Shown here: one piece after another, positions 20,291-30,682 of the stretch
Position numbering within the stretch: the stretch's first letter is position 1
Layout of the letters: the number at the start of each line of letters is the position of its first letter
Assembly: GCA_033807775.1 (NCBI GenBank)
Contig: CM066321.1
Coordinates: 42,570,850 to 42,634,849, forward strand
Length of the DNA: 64,000 nucleotides
Reading direction: 5' to 3'
Source of the DNA: Saussurea involucrata
Lineage: Eukaryota; Streptophyta; Magnoliopsida; Asterales; Asteraceae
Translations under genes and position numbers: made by a program
Notes under the pieces: model-generated
What the model saw: only the letters and a program-made list of their open reading frames with translations
What the model was told of the DNA's origin: nothing
The model's database searches: none

Positions 20291-20384
20291 TGACGTCAAG
20301 ACCTTATCCTCTCTTTGACTTCCCATTCGGTTAGAATTGGACCGATCCTGTTCCAAGGCAACTGAAAGGGTTTTTTACACGTGT
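20291..20384 (-). promoter_or_regulatory. TGACGTCA and G-box motifs upstream of the antisense TATA box
   Basis: The palindrome TGACGTCA (20291-20298) and ACACGTGT with a CACGTG core (20377-20384) lie about 120 and 210 bp upstream of the - strand TATA box. Both are well-known bZIP-factor binding sites in plants. Being palindromes, they show no strand. Function here is inference. Confidence 0.5.
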
Positions 20385-20455
20385 CACTGGCAAAATTTAA
20401 AAAACTTTTGAAATTTGAATTTGTCACTCCACTTTTTCAAATTTTGGGGGCAAAC

Positions 20456-21193
20456 TGTTTGGGTAAAAATCCACCAGCTTCGACCATGACCGAGACGTTA
20501 AAAACATTTATTACACTTCTCTTGTAACAAAGTTAAATCGTCAACACTTTGTCCTTAGACCGAAACCATAGTCGAAAATAACTCTCGACACTCGACCGTC
20601 GTTTAGAAACATACGACCTCGACCAACTAACATGTGACATTTCTGTTACGTTTTCATCATTCAATGCAGGTCAACATCATTCATAGCCAACGGACGAAAC
20701 CGACAGAGCAGTTATGAGCATTAAAACAACGATGACCGGTACGACCGTTACTAGGAGAAATCATGAAGTCATTAAAGCACTCGAAGACTATAAATACAAA
20801 GACAAAGCTATCATTTGCAGATCATCTAACACCAGAAAACTCAAGAATCACACTGCATACACAAGAACATCCGAAGCAAAGGAATTTCTCTTCAGTGATC
20901 GCTCTCGACGCACGTCTCACACTCTTGACCAAGAGTTTTAGCACACGACACACTTGTTTTACACTTGATACACTTGTTAGTTTTACATTTCAAGTCATTT
21001 GTATTGTAATAATTCTACGATCGACACCTGAAACAAAGGACATCGCCCCTGTTTGGCGATCATAGTGCAGCGACGGCTTCCACAGTCGTTCGCGGGTTTT
21101 TTTCCTCGTTAAGGTTTTTCCCGCGTCATCAAAATCTCTGTCTCTTTACAATTTTTTGTCCTTGTCGCACGCTTTGTCGTAAGATTCCTTTCT
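20456..21193 (+). repeat. Tat-1 3' LTR, truncated at its right end
   Basis: This repeat of 830-1564 is preceded by a TTTTGGGGG tract. It stops after AAGATTCCTTTCT and runs straight into Copia-A coding sequence. About 62 bp present at the end of the 5' LTR are missing. Confidence 0.9.
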
Positions 21194-21194
21194 A

Positions 21195-21335
21195 AAACAT
21201 CATGTTGACAAAGGAATAATTGAGATGTACTTCATGAATACTGAATACCAGCTTCCTGACTTATTCACCAAAGAACTTGATGAGAAAAGATTTCTCTTCT
21301 TGGTGGGTAAGTTAGGTATAATAAACATGAGTTGA
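21195..21335 (+). pseudogene. Copia-A pol C-terminus (end of RNase H)
   Basis: It reads KHHVDKGIIEMYF, then YQLPDLFTKELDEKRFLFLV and GKLGIINMS, and stops at TGA 21333-21335. It aligns with the end of Copia-C pol (FIKEHVEKGTIEMNF to KLGMLNT). About 65 codons of RNase H between position 829 and here are gone, lost with the end of the Tat-1 LTR. Confidence 0.92.
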
Positions 21336-22402
21336 GACCTCTGTAAGTAAGACTTGATCTTCTTGTATATATGTATATATAATTCTTCTGTATGTAAATT
21401 CTATTAATCACCAAAAGTTCTGAACCCGACAGAGCTTCTGTGGGATCGCTCAGAACCTTTGACGATGCCCACAGAACCTCTGGTGAGTTTTACCTATGTA
21501 CTGTGCATTACTTATCTCATTTGATCCAAGCATAGGTCAAAGGGGAGCAGAAGGAGACCTTGAATTAGACTACAGAAGGTGTCAATTCAAGGGGGAGCCA
21601 AAGAAGAATGGTAGTTAGCCAACCCACAGAAGCCAGGTAATTTTACCGTGCAAAGGTAAGTCAAAAGGAAAATGTCTCGCACAAAACCTGTTTCCAAAAC
21701 AGTTTTTCCGGACACCAAATTTCAAATATGTCCTAAAAACAGTGTTTAAAACAGTGAAAACTTTGGATGATCAAAATGTTTTATAAATCGTTAATTATTA
21801 GAAATTTTCAGTCATAGAGCCTCTGTTGGCTTTGACAGAGCCTCAAAGCCTCTGTGGATGAAAATTTTGTGCTAACGTTCCATCGATCATCTCCAATGAA
21901 TTTTCAAAAGTTTTTGGTAAAAGTGAAAGCTAAGAGGAGACATTAAAGATAGGTTTCAGAATCACAGAGCTAACTCCACTACAGAGCCTTTGTTGATTCT
22001 GACACCTTACTCTTTATGGAAATTCTGTAAAAGCAAGATATTTACTGCGAGTGACAGACCCCAGACAGAAGAAATGCCCACACGCCAAGCATTAATGGGC
22101 CGCACACGATGTCTAATCGTGCTCTGACACCTCTGACGTGGCATGTTTTCATTGGACGTGCATGCCACACGTTCTTCTGAAACGTCTCACCAGCTGTAGA
22201 ACTTGAGTGCGGACCCCAAATGTTTATTAAATTCACTTTTACCACGGAATTCTATCCGTTTCTAACCCCATTATATAACCTCGTTTACCTCCACTCCTCA
22301 TTCCTTTACAAACTTAATCTTCATTTCTACTCCTTCTTCTCCGGCGAAAGTTACAAATACCTGCAACTTCACCACCCTACTACTATCTTCAAAGAAAGAA
22401 GC
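21336..22402 (+). other. Copia-A spacer between pol and extra ORF
   Basis: No ORF is present. CAGAG, AGCCTCTGT and CCACAGA words recur, as they do throughout this element. One GGGGGAG block lies at 21592. The last 130 bp look like a promoter and a C/T-rich leader for the extra ORF. Confidence 0.65.
22272..22278 (+). promoter_or_regulatory. TATA box upstream of the Copia-A extra ORF
   Basis: TATATAA is 125 bp upstream of ATG 22403. A pyrimidine-rich leader (CTCCACTCCTCATTCC, CTACTCCTTCTTCTCC) lies between, and the ATG has a good plant context (AAGCAATGGC). This suggests an internal promoter rather than readthrough from pol. Confidence 0.6.
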
Positions 22403-25400
22403 AATGGCTTCCACTTCAAGATCTCCGGTGAATTCCCCTGCACACTCAGAGCACTCACAAAATACAGAAATAGCCGATACTTTAGCACAAGATAACTCCG
22501 GTGAGTCAGTAGCTTTTACTTCGACCACCCACCTGCAAAACTTCTTGGCACATGATCATTTTGAATGAAACCTTCCCCTAAAACCCAATAACCCTTACCT
22601 TGTTCCCTCCAGAACTGCATTTGGGGAGGAACATGCTATTCTTCTGAACATTCTGGAAAACCATTACTTGTTCCCCCTGTTAGCCAAGAATGTGAAGAAG
22701 ATACCCGCCAGATACGTTTATCAATTCTGGCAGAGTTGCCATTTTGACTTAGAGGATAGACAAATCGAGGGTTACATTTCCAAACCTGACCAATCTGAAT
22801 ACCTAGAACTCAAATTCAACAGAACAATGTTCTCCCTTGAGTTTGCTCTACCTACCAGAGGTCTTCTGGGTTTAAAGAAGTATGCAGAGGAACCATCAGA
22901 TGAAGACCTCTACAGATTTGCAGAAATGTTGGGGTACAACACACAGCTGAAGAAACGAAACGAGTTTAGAAGAAACAGGTTCCCACCTCTGTGGAATACT
23001 CTCTTCTCCATTCTCAATAGATGTCTAACTGGGAAGGTGGGCAGTCCAGACCAAACTTCTCACCAAGTCATGGCTATAATGTATGGGGTGTACTACGATC
23101 TACCTCTGGACTACGCCACCCTAATGATACAGGAAATGATTAACACCATTGACCGCAGAATCTCCTTCCAAAAGGCCAAAGGACCCACAACTGAAGATCT
23201 TCCCCTACTACAATTTCAGAGGATTCTAGGTGTCCTACTAGAACCTCTGCTACTTTTGGAAAAATGGCCAATGGAGGGCCCAACTGTAAAAACCTACCCT
23301 CTGGCAAGAAACGCCCCAATAGAGCACGTCGATGGTTACAACTTCTGCAGACCTCTGCCAACCAAACTTTTGGCTTATGCAAGTGATGAGGGACTTAGAC
23401 TAGAGTATATACGCGATCACAGGACTCCAGAACCGAGTCCAGTGACACCCCCGCGTCTAGGAGCTCAAATAGAAGACCAGGTAGTGGAAAGAATGAGTGA
23501 TGAGAAGTGGGCAGATGCCTGGGCAAAGCATGAGAAAATACAATCTCGATTCCATCAACAGAGGAGCCAACTCGAACACTCTGCGTCAAAGAAAAAATCC
23601 TCTACAACACATCCCAAGAAAAAGAAAAAGGCCCCCAAATCAAAGAAAACAACAGAGGGCACTTCTTCTAGCATCCAACAACCCCAACAATCACCACCAC
23701 ATGCAACAGTGGTCGAATCCTCTGCACCCCCTCTCCTCCGAAAGAAAAGAAAAAGAAGAGAAAACACAAGTCTTCTGAGGAGGGTGCCCCCAAACCCAAG
23801 AGGAAAAAGGGCAAGAAGAAGTCAAAGAAGTCTCACACTCCTATGCACACTATCGCAGAGGAAACTGAAATGCTCGAAGAAACCCGAGAACAACCTCTTT
23901 AATCCCCAACTCCTATCCACTACACAGAAGCCCTCTCCACTCAGTCAACAGAAGCACCAGATTTCAGAATCTTTGAAATTGACTCGACCCTGGATACAAA
24001 TGATCAAACCCCTAAGGATATTCAGAGTGCGACACCAGAAGTACTACAGAACCCCTTCCTCCATCCCGGATATGATGTTCTAAGGAGGAGTCCAGAGGAA
24101 GAGGAAGCCACAGAAGACATGGTAGACTATGTGATAGAGACCGTTGAAAGAAGCCCAGAAGTCATCCAGGAACAAACACCAGGACCTCTACATCCACTTG
24201 TCCAAAGCCTAGTTGGCTCTCTTCCATGCTATGATTCCTTAGCATCCAAGCTAGAAACCCAAGAAGTAGACACAGAGGAAATGGTTGATTTTGATCAGAT
24301 AGAGGCTAGCAGAGAAACTGTTAGGTTAGGGTGTTTAACAGAGGCTGAAGACCGAAAAGAAGCCAAAGAAGGTAGTGGCACACAACCCCAACCAACTCCC
24401 GGTGCAACCCACATGTCTATAACCGCCGGTCTAGTGGGAGAAGGTAATATTGAACAAGAGCAACACGGCTCGACCCTAACCCAAACTGACCGGGCAGAGG
24501 TGACTCTTTCTACCTCTGTACCAATCTTAGCCGGGGAAACCATTCCGAGGGAGTCCTCTCAAAACGACTCACCTTTAGTTCGTGATCCATCGCCCCAGAT
24601 CACATCTGCCAAGCCTACAGAGGAATTTGTTTCTTCTGACACGCACACACAACTAGGTCCAAACAGCTCTTCAGAGGAGCTTAGAGTGCACAACGATGAA
24701 GGGACTCTAGACAAGTCCCCAATTCAACTTAAGGATACTCTTGTACCCACCTCTAGAGTAGATCAAGACAATGTCCTTAACAGAACCTCTATAGAGTCTG
24801 AGGCTCAAAAGGCCCCTGCTCAAGGATTAGAAGGAAGTCCTTCCGCTCTCAACATAAAAACAGGAGCGAAAGAAGGCGTCTCAGGAACAGAGACTCACTC
24901 TGGTGATAGATCTGTTCACCCAGAGGTTACACCTAGTCCACATGTATCAAGGGATGAGTTCCAAACCCTTGTCACCTCTGTGGACAACACATTGAATGTG
25001 TTGAAAAGCTCTTTTGATTCTTTTGCAGATACCACATCAAGGGCCTTTACTGATATGAACACTAAAGTGGACAACCTGTCCACTGAGGTGAAAAATGCAT
25101 TAGCCCAGATGAAAATAGTTGCATCAACCTCTGCTACCTCTGTTGCTGCTGAGTTCGAGAAAGCCACATCCTTCGCCTTCCAAAGCTCTGTCAAAGACTT
25201 GATTGAAAAGCTGAAGAAAGAGATATCCTCTACCTCTAAGGGCCTAACTCCAGAAGGCCTAAAGAAGGCCTTAGAGCAAGTCTAAGAGTATACTACGAAA
25301 AAAACTCTAGCCATGAAGCCTTCTGACTACATGACCAGAGCACAACTCACAGAGCTTGGGCAAGGGATATTTGATCAGGTCACAGAGTTCATCAGAGCCT

Positions 25401-27358
25401 TCACTGCTGCCAACACCAAATACGTCAAAGACTTTCGCAGAAGTGTCGGCAAATTGCAATTCAACATAGAGGCAGAGGTCCACAACATTCTTGGCCTCTG
25501 TGATGACTTATGCTCAAAGATGATAGCCGCAGGTGCCACACCGCTTAAAAAGCCAGAAGTTTCGTGCAGGGTAGAGGGTACTAAGGATAAGGGTCAGGAT
25601 GACTCTGATAATGATTATAATGATTCATCAGATCATCCTGAACGGGAGAAGACAAGGGAGAAAGCTGCAACCATAGGTCTACCAACTCCACCAATTTTAG
25701 CAGAACTTGTTTCCCAAGCTTCTCCAACTCAAACCCAAGGAAGAAATCAACAACAGACCACAGAGGCAACAACCACCTCTGTGGAAACATCCCCTAAAGA
25801 AATACAAATCCAAACCCAAGTACCTGAAACCAATCCAGATCAACAACAGAAGACCACAGAGGCAACACCCACCTCTGTGGAAACAACCTCTATATTCGGA
25901 GAAGATGTGCCAACCCGTGAACAATTTCAAATCTTGACATCCTCCGAAGAAGACCAACCACACAAATCACCCATACCAACAGAAGATAAACCCCATTCAC
26001 CAACACTAGAAACACAAGAAGCTGAGAAGACGAAATCTTCATCTCCCACACTCAAAACCAAACCCAGAACCAAAACCATTGCTCACAAAAGAAAATATCT
26101 GAGCAAATCAGAAGAATCCTCACCAACCAAACCCACATCCCCAATCAAGACCTCAGAAACACAATTATCAAAATCAATAGAGGCAACCCCCACAAAACCT
26201 ACAGAAGCACCATCATCCAAACCCTCAGAAACTTCAAAGACAAAACCCACAGAGGCAATCCCATCTCTACAAGAAGATCTACAGCCGAAGGCAAAAGACA
26301 AAGGCAAGGGAATATTGACGGAGGAACCACAATAGAAGAGGCCAAAGCATCAACCTACAGAGAAGCTGATGAAAAGTGCCTTTGATGCATATGTGACACC
26401 AAAGCCAGAAGAAGAAGACTGGGCTTTCGGTGTTACCCCTCTGTCAAACATACAAGTTCTGGATCCGAAAGCAAAGCCCACAGAAGATCGAGTGAAACAA
26501 ATTAAGAAGCAAATGGATGCTCTGCGCAGACCCATGCCTCCACCTGGTATACCTCCACGAAAAATGGAAGAAGGGGTGTACATGTACCTTTACAACAGAA
26601 CTATCAGAGATCCTCTGCCACCATCCATTAAAGACCCCGAATTCTGTGCTGAGCTCGAAAACATCTTCACCAGAACAACTCCTAAGCCTGTCAACCAAGT
26701 CTACTCAATCTCCAAGATCGACCAGGTCATATACTGTAAGTTCTCTCACACCAGAACCACACCTAAGGTCTCCTACAACATATATAAGGTCAAAAGAGTG
26801 GACAGATCCGTGAACCAATTCTCAGATGCTGACCATAGAAATCTAAGCCCCTACGACCTACCCGACCTTCTAATCTGGACAAAACAGAAATTCACAGCAG
26901 GAGATGCAGTTCAAAGGGCATACATGGTGATCAGGAAAGCCATGCGTGTGAAACTTCTGCTATATAGCCTAGTCGACTTCCAAGTAGGGTGAGATCTTGG
27001 AGTAAGAAACCTAATCCTTAGACCACCAGAAGATGACTGCCCATCCTCTGCCATACCCAACTCAATCATAACATCCCCAAAGTTTGGGTATGTCTACCAA
27101 GATCGTGCTGGAAAATTAAGATTGTTTCTGGAGATGGACTGCCAAAAGTACGAAACAAGTACTCTCACAGAATTCGGAGCCAACCTTGTGGAGCACAGAG
27201 GAACGGAATTGATGGACACAACCTCCGCCGATAGACTGATAGAGGTCATCAACTCCGTGATCAACTTCAGAACCATCTGCATCAGAATATATCATGAGCT
27301 TAAAGAAGTAGGACTCGACAACAGAAGTTTCAATGACTTCCAAAACGCCAACGTCTGA
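22403..27358 (+). pseudogene. Copia-A extra ORF (about 1,650 codons, envelope-position protein)
   Basis: It starts at ATG 22403 (MASTSRSPVNSPAHSEHSQN). It holds a TGA at about 22567, a frame change near 23750 and stops near 23900, 25283, 26333 and 26990; apart from these it is one continuous gene. Layout: an N-terminal globular domain (about residues 60-300; RYVYQFWQSCHFD, PPLWNTLFSILNRCLTGKVG, LDYATLMIQEMI), a Lys-rich basic stretch, a Ser/Thr/Pro-rich variable middle, coiled-coil segments (STEVKNALAQMKIV) and a C-terminal domain (FSDADHRNLSPYDLPDLL). N- and C-domains recur in Copia-B and Copia-C. No signal peptide or membrane segment is visible, so 'envelope' is positional only. The N-domain resembles 'putative plant transposon protein' domains. 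Function unknown. Confidence 0.8.
25758..25880 (+). repeat. Two perfect 9-bp-stem hairpins in the Copia-A extra ORF
   Basis: CCACAGAGG and CCTCTGTGG pair across a 9-base loop at 25758-25784 and again at 25854-25880. They encode TTEATTTSVET and TTEATPTSVET, so they lie in an internal duplication of about 96 bp. Confidence 0.85.
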
Positions 27359-27535
27359 GTTAGTCCACAAATCTCTGCTACTTTTTCTTTCATCATGTAA
27401 TCAAATGTAAATGCCTCTAGCATAATCTTATATGAAAAGAAAATAGTTTATAGAGGTAAAACACCTCCTGTCGTGTTCTTAGCTCAGAAAACCTTGCACC
27501 TTTCAATTTTTATTTTTCAATACTTAGGGGGAGAT

Positions 27536-28515
27536 TGTTAGCTCCAATTTCTACTATGAATAGAAGTATAGAAAAATAGGCTAAGTGTTGACACTGATAG
27601 AGGTTATGCCAAGACACCGATAGAAGATCAAGTGAAGACTAAACTGAAGACTCTCTCAGAGGACAAGGCCACAGAGCCTTTGCCAAACTTGACAGAGCCT
27701 TTGTGGTAAGAAGACTGAAGACTTAGAAGATTATCTGAAGATCAACACAAAAACGATCGTGCCTCTCACGATTTCTGTTGTACGAAGATTCTGAAGATCA
27801 TTCGTACAAGGCGTGCCCTGACAATTCCACGTGTCAAACTCTGATGGGTTTCAGCCTTTGTAGAATTGCGGTGCACTATGTTAACGCTGTACCAGTGGCA
27901 GTTTCACGATCGTGTCTTGTACCTTTAGTCGTTTATGTCTAGAACTTGTCCCCTGATGAATAGTATAAATAGAAGACTCATGTTGAGTTCTTCTATTAAG
28001 CTTTTGCACAACACACATGTTAGGTCATGATCTTCAACAATCCAAGAACTAGTAACAAGAAGATGTAGAAGCTTTATTAGAAAAGTAAATCTAAACTAGA
28101 GAGAACACAATGTGATTAGAGAGCTACATCTTGAATTATGAAACTTGTTATTACAAACTACATTACATGTCCTATTTATAGTCTACATCACTTGTTACAC
28201 TGCTTAAGCATAAGCCCATTTACAAAGCCTTTGCTTTACAAAACTTTCTAATATTAAGGACAACTACAGTGTCCTAACAACACACGTCCTTAAGAGCAGA
28301 ATTCCTGTTTAATCTTCGCTGTTCTTGGTGTTCTATTTATATCAATACACAGTGGGTTATTGAGTTAAAACTTGTGCTATTTACATCTCACGTATTTGAT
28401 ATTGTGTGTTCTTCTACCTTAAATATCTTATTAGTTCTCTAAAACGCTTCTACATATCATTCTGTTTTGAACTAATAGATAAAACATCATTGTTAAGCTG
28501 AAAACGGGATCAACA
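27536..28515 (+). repeat. Copia-A 3' LTR
   Basis: It begins TGTTAGCTCC directly after TTAGGGGGAGAT and ends GGGATCAACA. A TATAAATAG box lies at 27964. It is interrupted by a solo LTR (28018-28279) plus its target duplication; without this it would be about 713 bp. The 5' partner is outside the window. Confidence 0.82.
28018..28279 (-). mobile_element. Solo LTR of family F inside the Copia-A LTR
   Basis: On the + strand it reads TGTTAGGTCATGATC to GTGTCCTAACA and matches the LTRs at 34114-34396 and 36219-36512. It is flanked by ACACA on both sides (28013-28017 and 28280-28284). One LTR with an intact target duplication is the product of recombination between the two LTRs of a full insertion. 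Confidence 0.88.
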
Positions 28516-29250
28516 GTTAATAATAGCTAATTTAATTTATTTAATCTTATTTCACAAGATCCAATCTTTCTCCCAACTTCGACATTAATTTTGGATCTGA
28601 TGCTACTGGAAATTGCTAAAACTCAAAACACAAAGATTGTAGTTATGTGCGTTAAATTTTCATGGGATCTTGTATCACTTAAATCGAGGCTAAGACGAGT
28701 GAGATATGATTGAAATGACATAACGTCGCCAATTTATCAAATACCTTCTTTTTGCTATATATATATATATATATTCCCTCCAAAATGAACCAAAAATCAT
28801 GGTGTTACAGCGTCCCCAAGAAAAATTGAAACATTTTTTAATTGAGAAAGAAACGAGTAGCCGGTGGGGTTAAAGCATGAGTTGCCATGGACTCACTGCC
28901 TGTTTCAATGATGGTCACCAAAGAATGTGAACCAATCAGTAATGTGGCTGCCCGGCTCAGAAAAATGGTTGGTGTAGAGTTCTCTTATTCTTTTAACTAT
29001 GTTCTCACACCCTCTTTCTATTTTTAATCCGCTCACTTTTAACCAAACTCTTTTTTTCATTTGACCTCAGCACAATGAGATTACTCAACCGGATGAGTTA
29101 TCTCCCCTACTCTTTGATGTAGACCCCTCACCCCTCAATCACTCAAGGATAACTTCTTGGGTAGGAAACACTGGTTAACGTGAATCCATAGAAGTATGTT
29201 AAGCTCACACACTGATCCCATGAAATTTTGTCCTAAAATGATGTGTTGTT
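28516..29250. other. Unclassified DNA between Copia-A and the - strand elements
   Basis: No LTR, retroelement protein or ORF of note was recognised. A TA-repeat lies near 28757-28776. It includes a less AT-rich section around 28860-28970 (GGTGGGGTTAAAGCATGAG and after). It may be original host intergenic DNA. The border with Copia-G is uncertain and could lie anywhere between about 29150 and 29850. Confidence 0.4.
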
Positions 29251-30682
29251 CAACAGTTTAGCTTGAACAAATATGAAAATCAACATTTGAATTACATTGT
29301 CATCAGAATGAATGCTCCTCAATAATATCATGAAATATTTGAGCATTTGAACTTTGAAGATTTCTCAAAACAAGAATATTGAAAGAATGATATGAATTCG
29401 AAAGACATGTTTGAGAATCTGACAATGTATCAATCATATCAGATATAAAAGATAATCATTAAGGAATAGGGTATCAAAGAATTGAATGTTGTTTATATGA
29501 ACAAATATAAACAATCTTTGAATGAAACACTTAAGCTCTTACGCTGAATTAATATATGATGCTCAACAAAATTTGAAAGACAAACAGGAGTATGACCATC
29601 GAAAAATTGTTTCATTTTAAGACTTGGTAAAAACAAAGTCAAAAAAAAGTTGAACCGGTGTGTATGAATACTTGAAAGTATATAGACAAGATAATACGCA
29701 CATATTAATCTTTGGAAACACACGGTCAGAAATAATGGTGGATTCCGAGATATACATGAAAATCATTTAAAATCACACTTCTAAATTTATAAAGTTTTTT
29801 TTTTAAATAAAGAAGTGGTTTGAACTTTTAAGAAAACATTTTTCATGCTTGAAAGTTGTTCTTCTTTCAAATAATTTCAGATTGAGTTTAGAAGATACTT
29901 ACAGTCAGATGTATAAGCTCCCCCTCAAATCATGATAGACTGATTAAAAATCATATAAGCTGCCCCTCAAAATCCGTAAACAAAATTCTTAACGAAACAA
30001 AATTATTATATGTAACAATCAAAGTCTAAAACAAATAAGTTAGAGTTCTAAACTGGTGTCTTTAGAAGTCAAAAACATTAAAGAACGAGTCCTGATCTAA
30101 AATAATCAGAAGTCAAATATCTGTGAAGAACGAGCTCTGATCTGAAATAATTAGAAGTCATAAACATTGTATGCTCGGGTTCTAAACTGAAGTATTTAGA
30201 AACCATTATTGCGTATGCTCCCACTACAAACAATCATAATAAAAAAACTATGTCAATACGCACATATATATCAAAAATGTAATATCTCTCCCCCTGAAAT
30301 TATGCAAATAGTTCAGCATATGAAAATTGAAAGCACGGGTACTCCTCTACAAAGGTCTGCACACTTCTCTTCTGTTTTCAAGTCATATGTTTGGTATAAT
30401 TCTGACAGTCAGCACTACACATGATGAAACTGCAAAACAGATTAAGTAGATTTTGGAACCCAACGGAACTTGGGTCCTGACTTGTTATGTGCAGTTGTTT
30501 TTGAAGAAATATTATAAGTACCATACCAAAATTGAACATTTTCTTGCTTAACAAAATCATGAGTTCCATAATAAGAACAACAAATTTGCGTTTGTGCTAA
30601 CTTAATCAAATGATTTACAGAATAAAGAAGATTAGGTTTAACAAAGGACTTACCTTTCAGGTTTGGATAAGATAGTATGTAC
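29251..30682 (-). mobile_element. Copia-G: fragment of a Copia-3-like element
   Basis: Read on the - strand, this begins with a gag C-terminus homologous to Copia-3 (30442-30664). A weak protease scrap follows, then a 3' non-coding region with the same TCAGTTTAGAACCCG-type motif as Copia-3 (30040-30200) and GGGGGAG blocks (near 30290 and 29918). No LTR was found at either end. It adjoins the Copia-B extra ORF directly, so the two form a mosaic. Confidence 0.6.
30442..30664 (-). pseudogene. Copia-G gag C-terminal fragment
   Basis: It reads KSFVKPNLLYSVNHLIKLAQ, CCSYYGTHDFV, FWYGTYNISS and GPKFRWVPKST, then TAA (30442-30444). It is clearly homologous to the end of the Copia-3 gag (15720-15905), including the position of the stop. 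One Cys of the CSYC pair has become Tyr. Confidence 0.82.

Larger units (their letters stand above)
830..21193 (+). mobile_element. Tat-1: Tat-like Ty3/gypsy element lacking pol, nested in Copia-A
   Basis: Two direct repeats starting TGTTTGGGTAAAAATCC at 830 and 20456 are its LTRs. A purine-rich tract with TTTTGGGGG lies just before the 3' LTR. Internal parts on the + strand are a PBS-like GGCGCCCACCGTGGGG at 9658, and gag plus protease at 9755-12034. On the - strand there is a spliced antisense gene at 12823-19937. No RT, RNase H or integrase motif was found, so it would need enzymes supplied in trans. It was later entered by Gypsy-2 (1577-9598) and Copia-3 (14012-19131). Its right end is cut by a deletion that removed about 62 bp of the LTR and part of Copia-A. 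An extra antisense ORF is known from Tat/Ogre-lineage elements; assignment to Tat rests on gag style, PBS and that ORF. Confidence 0.82.
21194..28515 (+). mobile_element. Copia-A: SIRE-like element, 3' portion
   Basis: This is the right-hand part of the element whose RT lies at 1-829. In order it has the pol C-terminus (21195-21335), a spacer with a TATA box, a very long extra ORF (22403-27358), a PPT (TTAGGGGGAGAT before 27536) and a 3' LTR holding a solo LTR of family F. Its 5' LTR, gag and integrase lie outside the window. The order gag-pol-extra ORF is that of the SIRE/Maximus lineage, in which the extra ORF occupies the envelope-like position. Confidence 0.88.

Noticed and set aside
22403..27358. 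Calling the extra ORFs viral envelope genes
   Set aside because: No signal peptide, fusion peptide or transmembrane helix could be seen. Only the position matches the envelope-like gene of SIRE elements.
28757..28776. TA microsatellite as a regulatory site
   Set aside because: Simple repeat with no neighbouring gene.
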